Assembly: GCA_965652145.1 (NCBI GenBank)
Contig: CBFGTV010000011.1
Location: forward strand, 1 to 64,000
DNA length: 64,000 nt
Direction: 5' to 3'
DNA from: CBFGTV01 sp965652145
GTDB lineage: Bacteria; Bacillota; Clostridia; Peptostreptococcales; Natronincolaceae
Shown here: positions 61,608 to 64,000 of the stretch, in pieces
Position numbering within the stretch: position 1 is the first letter of the stretch
Layout: each line of letters opens with the position of its first letter
Notes under the pieces: generated by a model
Seen by the model: only the letters and a program-made list of their open reading frames with translations
Databases searched by the model: none
What the model was told of the DNA's origin: nothing
Position numbers and translations under genes: made by a program

Positions 61608-63242
61608 CTAATTGAGCTTAAAGCGTTGAATCCAGGTCCTTAGTTCCTCTGAAACGGCAGTCAATTGCGATGCACTGTTGGAAATTTGCTCAGCCATTAC
61701 CGTTTGCTGCTGAATGGTGGCTGAAATATCCTGCATTGCCAGGGAGGTGGCCTGGGAAATTTCACTGATTCTTTCCGTATCCTCCTCCAAAATTTCTCCT
61801 GATTTCATCAGCTCCTCTGCCAGCCTTTTGTTGCTTTGCATCTGATCAGTTGTATCCTGCAATACCCTGGAGACGGCCTTTATGGTGGTACCGGTTTGGT
61901 TAATCACCCTGTTGCCCAATTCAACCTCCTGGCTCCCTTGATGGATAGCCTCCACCGCCTCCCTGGTTTTTGCCTGGGTCTCGGTAATGATGTTCATAAT
62001 TTCTCCGGCGGCTTGGTTTGAATCTTCAGCCAGCTTTCTAACCTCATCGGCCACGACGGCAAAGCCCCTTCCGTGGTCTCCTGCCCGGGCAGCCTCAATG
62101 GCGGCATTTAGGGCCAGCAAATTTGTCTGCTCGGCAATTGCTGTAATGGTATTAATAATATTCCCGATTTGATCAGATTTATCGGCTAAATCTTCAATCA
62201 CCAGGGCAGAGCTTTTAAAGGTCTGATCTATTTTTTTCATTTGCCCCATAGAGACCTCAATGGCTTCGTTTCCTTTCTGCATTTGCCTCATTCCATTTTG
62301 CGAGGATTGAAGGGTTTGGTTAATCTGCTTTTCCATTTCCCTAATATTTACAATTATTTGCTTCATAAACTGAGCCACCTGCTGAACCGACGAAGCCTGC
62401 TCCTGGGAGCCCGCCGTCACCTCTTCAATGGTGGCCGCTATGTTTTCAGTTCCCTTACTAACTTCATCGGTGGCAGCCTCCTGCTCTATGGCGGCCTTGG
62501 TGACCCTTTCGGTAATATGGGAAAAATCCCCCATTAGTGTCTTCAAGCCCAAGGCCAGCTTATTGATTTCAAAGGTTAGCTGCCCCAGCTCATCTCTGTT
62601 CTTTGCTTCCTGATAGTAGGTAAGGTTCCCCTGGGCCAGGCTCTGCATACCCCACTGTAGGGCAATATATTGCTGTTTTTGACTTAAGGCAGTAAAGTAG
62701 GCTGTTATGGATGCCAGTACAAGGCCCCCCAGTAGTCCCAAGGAAATAGCCAGACTAGTTTCCTTTACTAGACTGGTGATGGCCAGAGCACCGATTAAGG
62801 GCACCACCTGAATACCAAAGTTTTTGAGCCATAATCGCTTTTGCTGAATTACCAGACCGGCCCGAAGGGTATATTCCTTCCGTCCCTTGATAAAGATAGG
62901 GCAGGCTGCATCAACCAGAATTTCCCCCGTATTTCGATGGTATACCTGCAAAATTGATTCCTGAGAGGCAATCTCTTTTTTCGCCACCTCGTCATCAAAG
63001 ACAATTCCCTCCCTCAGACGGTTGGTATGGCATAGGGCCAAGCCAGAGGAATCCATCATGACAAAGTACTCCAGATTACCCAAATGCTGATAAAACATGT
63101 CGTAAACCTGTTCCCTTCCCCCCTGCTCCAGCTTGTTTTTTGATAGAATCTCTGTTATTAAGACAGCAACCCTTTCACAGGTTTCCATAGCTTTTTTTGA
63201 TTCTCTTCTGCTTAATATTCTTTTTTCATTTAGCTTTTTCAT
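61608..63242 (-). CDS. Methyl-accepting chemotaxis protein
   Basis: 544 residues from the ATG at 63242, which follows GGGGGGAAAGA. Residues 1-138 form an input domain with the Cache/PAS-like pattern MDSSGLALCHTNRLREGIVF and IKGRKEYTLRAGL, but no membrane helix precedes it, so it probably faces the cytoplasm. Two helices (142-158 and 163-184) form one hairpin. A HAMP-like linker (about 185-240) follows, then the signalling domain with the conserved tip IAEQTNLLALNAAIEAARAG and HGRGFAVVADEVRKLAEDS. No other chemotaxis gene is nearby. Confidence 0.93.
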   Translation of the reverse strand: MKKLNEKRILSRRESKKAMETCERVAVLITEILSKNKLEQGGREQVYDMFYQHLGNLEYFVMMDSSGLALCHTNRLREGIVFDDEVAKKEIASQESILQVYHRNTGEILVDAACPIFIKGRKEYTLRAGLVIQQKRLWLKNFGIQVVPLIGALAITSLVKETSLAISLGLLGGLVLASITAYFTALSQKQQYIALQWGMQSLAQGNLTYYQEAKNRDELGQLTFEINKLALGLKTLMGDFSHITERVTKAAIEQEAATDEVSKGTENIAATIEEVTAGSQEQASSVQQVAQFMKQIIVNIREMEKQINQTLQSSQNGMRQMQKGNEAIEVSMGQMKKIDQTFKSSALVIEDLADKSDQIGNIINTITAIAEQTNLLALNAAIEAARAGDHGRGFAVVADEVRKLAEDSNQAAGEIMNIITETQAKTREAVEAIHQGSQEVELGNRVINQTGTTIKAVSRVLQDTTDQMQSNKRLAEELMKSGEILEEDTERISEISQATSLAMQDISATIQQQTVMAEQISNSASQLTAVSEELRTWIQRFKLN

Positions 63243-63364
63243 TCTTTCCCCCCTCAACGGCTTCCTTATTAAAGCTATCTTTTCATTTTCGACTCGAGAG
63301 GCTAAAATCCTTTTAATCTTGTCTGGTTTGTTTAGATTATATTTTATTTCTCTTTGAAACTTCT

Positions 63365-63393
63365 TTATTAATAATTTACCGATAGGATATAAT
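63365..63393 (+). promoter_or_regulatory. Possible promoter of the right-edge gene
   Basis: TTATTA, a 17-base spacer and a perfect TATAAT (63388-63393), about 88 bases upstream of the start at 63481. The -35 box is poor. Confidence 0.35.
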
Positions 63394-63480
63394 GAATAAT
63401 AGCAAACGTTTATTTTAGGAAGTACTTAAACTTTATAAAAAATAACACAACAAAAAATATCGACCGGGGAGGAAATAAAA

Positions 63481-64000
63481 TGATTACACCTCGTCAGTTA
63501 TACCAAGGAATTGCGGGCCAACTGTTGAATCCGGCCTTTTTAGCCCAATTAAAGCTGGATAAGGACTATATTCGGGGCCAAATTGAATCACCCCTTTTTA
63601 TCGGTGAGGTCTCTCGAATAGCCAAGGAAAAGGACTATAGCTGTCAGGCGGTCTACGCCCTATGCCACGATACCCTTCACCAGCTTTGGAACCAACGGGG
63701 CCCCGAGGAACCCCTTTATTATATTTATCAATATGCCCTCAGCTATTCCTTTCCTGACTCAGTTGAAATTTCCCTAAAAGAGGAATGGGAGGCGGGAGCC
63801 CTCTATTACCTTCATATATTGAGGGTGATTTGCCACTTTCAAAGACTCTCAAAGGATCAGAGCTTTATGAGCCGTTATCCGCTGCACTTTTTGACAGAGG
63901 AGGAGGAGCAGCGCTACGGCGTATCTGAGGAGTACAGCCTGTTTAAAAGGGCCTTTCAGGAGGAGTTTATCTATGAAATGATGAAGCTCAACCAAGAGGT
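63481..64000 (+). CDS. Protein of unknown function, cut by the right edge
   Basis: A reading frame open to the window end, with GGGGAGGAAATAAA just before the ATG. 173 residues are visible, beginning MITPRQLYQGIAGQLLNPAF. The visible part is soluble and mostly helical, with several Cys (DYSCQAVYALCHDTL, RVICHFQRLS) and many aromatic residues. No known motif recognised. It is transcribed away from the chemoreceptor gene. Confidence 0.7.

Noticed and set aside
1..64000. CRISPR array, tRNA/rRNA genes, insertion sequences, prophage
   Set aside because: No regularly spaced repeats, transposase or integrase motifs, or tRNA cloverleaf with flanking context were seen. A covariance-model scan would be needed to exclude small RNA genes fully.

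Overview
The window is a stretch of a low-to-moderate GC bacterial chromosome whose gene content points to the Firmicutes class Clostridia. The basis is an AgrBD peptide-signalling locus, a PyrR-type leader, a serine T-box, AddAB instead of RecBCD, group-2 PyrF, a PyrK/PyrD type 1B pair, YhaM, rubrerythrin, LarE, abundant lipoproteins with LxGC lipoboxes, and strong AGGAGG ribosome sites. A large Mrp-type cation/proton antiporter operon would suit an alkaliphilic or salt-tolerant anaerobe such as an Alkaliphilus/Natronincola relative, but the genus is inference. No rRNA, tRNA, insertion sequence, prophage or CRISPR array was seen.

Layout. 1-3350: a lipoprotein cut by the left edge, acpS, a coiled-coil protein, a Glu-rich lipoprotein and nfo. 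3379-13581 (minus strand): an Mrp/Mbh-like operon read as mnhE-mnhF-mnhG-mbhD-like-mbhE-like-mnhB-mnhC-mnhD followed by three more NuoL/MnhD-type antiporter subunits; a strong terminator isolates the last one. 13810-14787: three small membrane genes of unknown function. 15019-24022: CBS-domain protein, addBA, yhaM and a membrane protein. 24227-29318: rubrerythrin, psd, larE and a two-gene ABC exporter. 29525-33224: an agr-type quorum-sensing locus (response regulator, sensor kinase, agrB and a very short agrD). 33637-38578: a TetR-controlled MacAB-like efflux operon. 38720-48762: secreted proteins, a BlaI/M56 regulatory pair, two small unknown proteins and an ABC transporter whose larger permease carries a degenerate M1-peptidase-like domain. 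48994-58089: a pyrimidine operon pyrC-pyrF-carA-carB-pyrK-pyrD-pyrE behind a PyrR attenuator. 58133-61153: serA plus a D-malate/tartrate dehydrogenase-like gene behind a T-box leader. 61168-64000: a DUF3221-like lipoprotein, a chemoreceptor and a gene cut by the right edge.

How the genes work together. Most genes lie on the minus strand in tight operons with 4- or 8-base overlaps. The Mrp-like block should form one membrane complex exchanging Na+ or K+ for protons. The pyr operon encodes every step from bicarbonate/glutamine to UMP except aspartate carbamoyltransferase, which is not in the window. The agr locus contains a complete signal, processing and sensing set; its peptide precursor, 39 codons long, is predicted here by direct translation.

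Start sites were chosen by ribosome-binding-site spacing. Family assignments rest on recognised motifs read by eye, with no database search.
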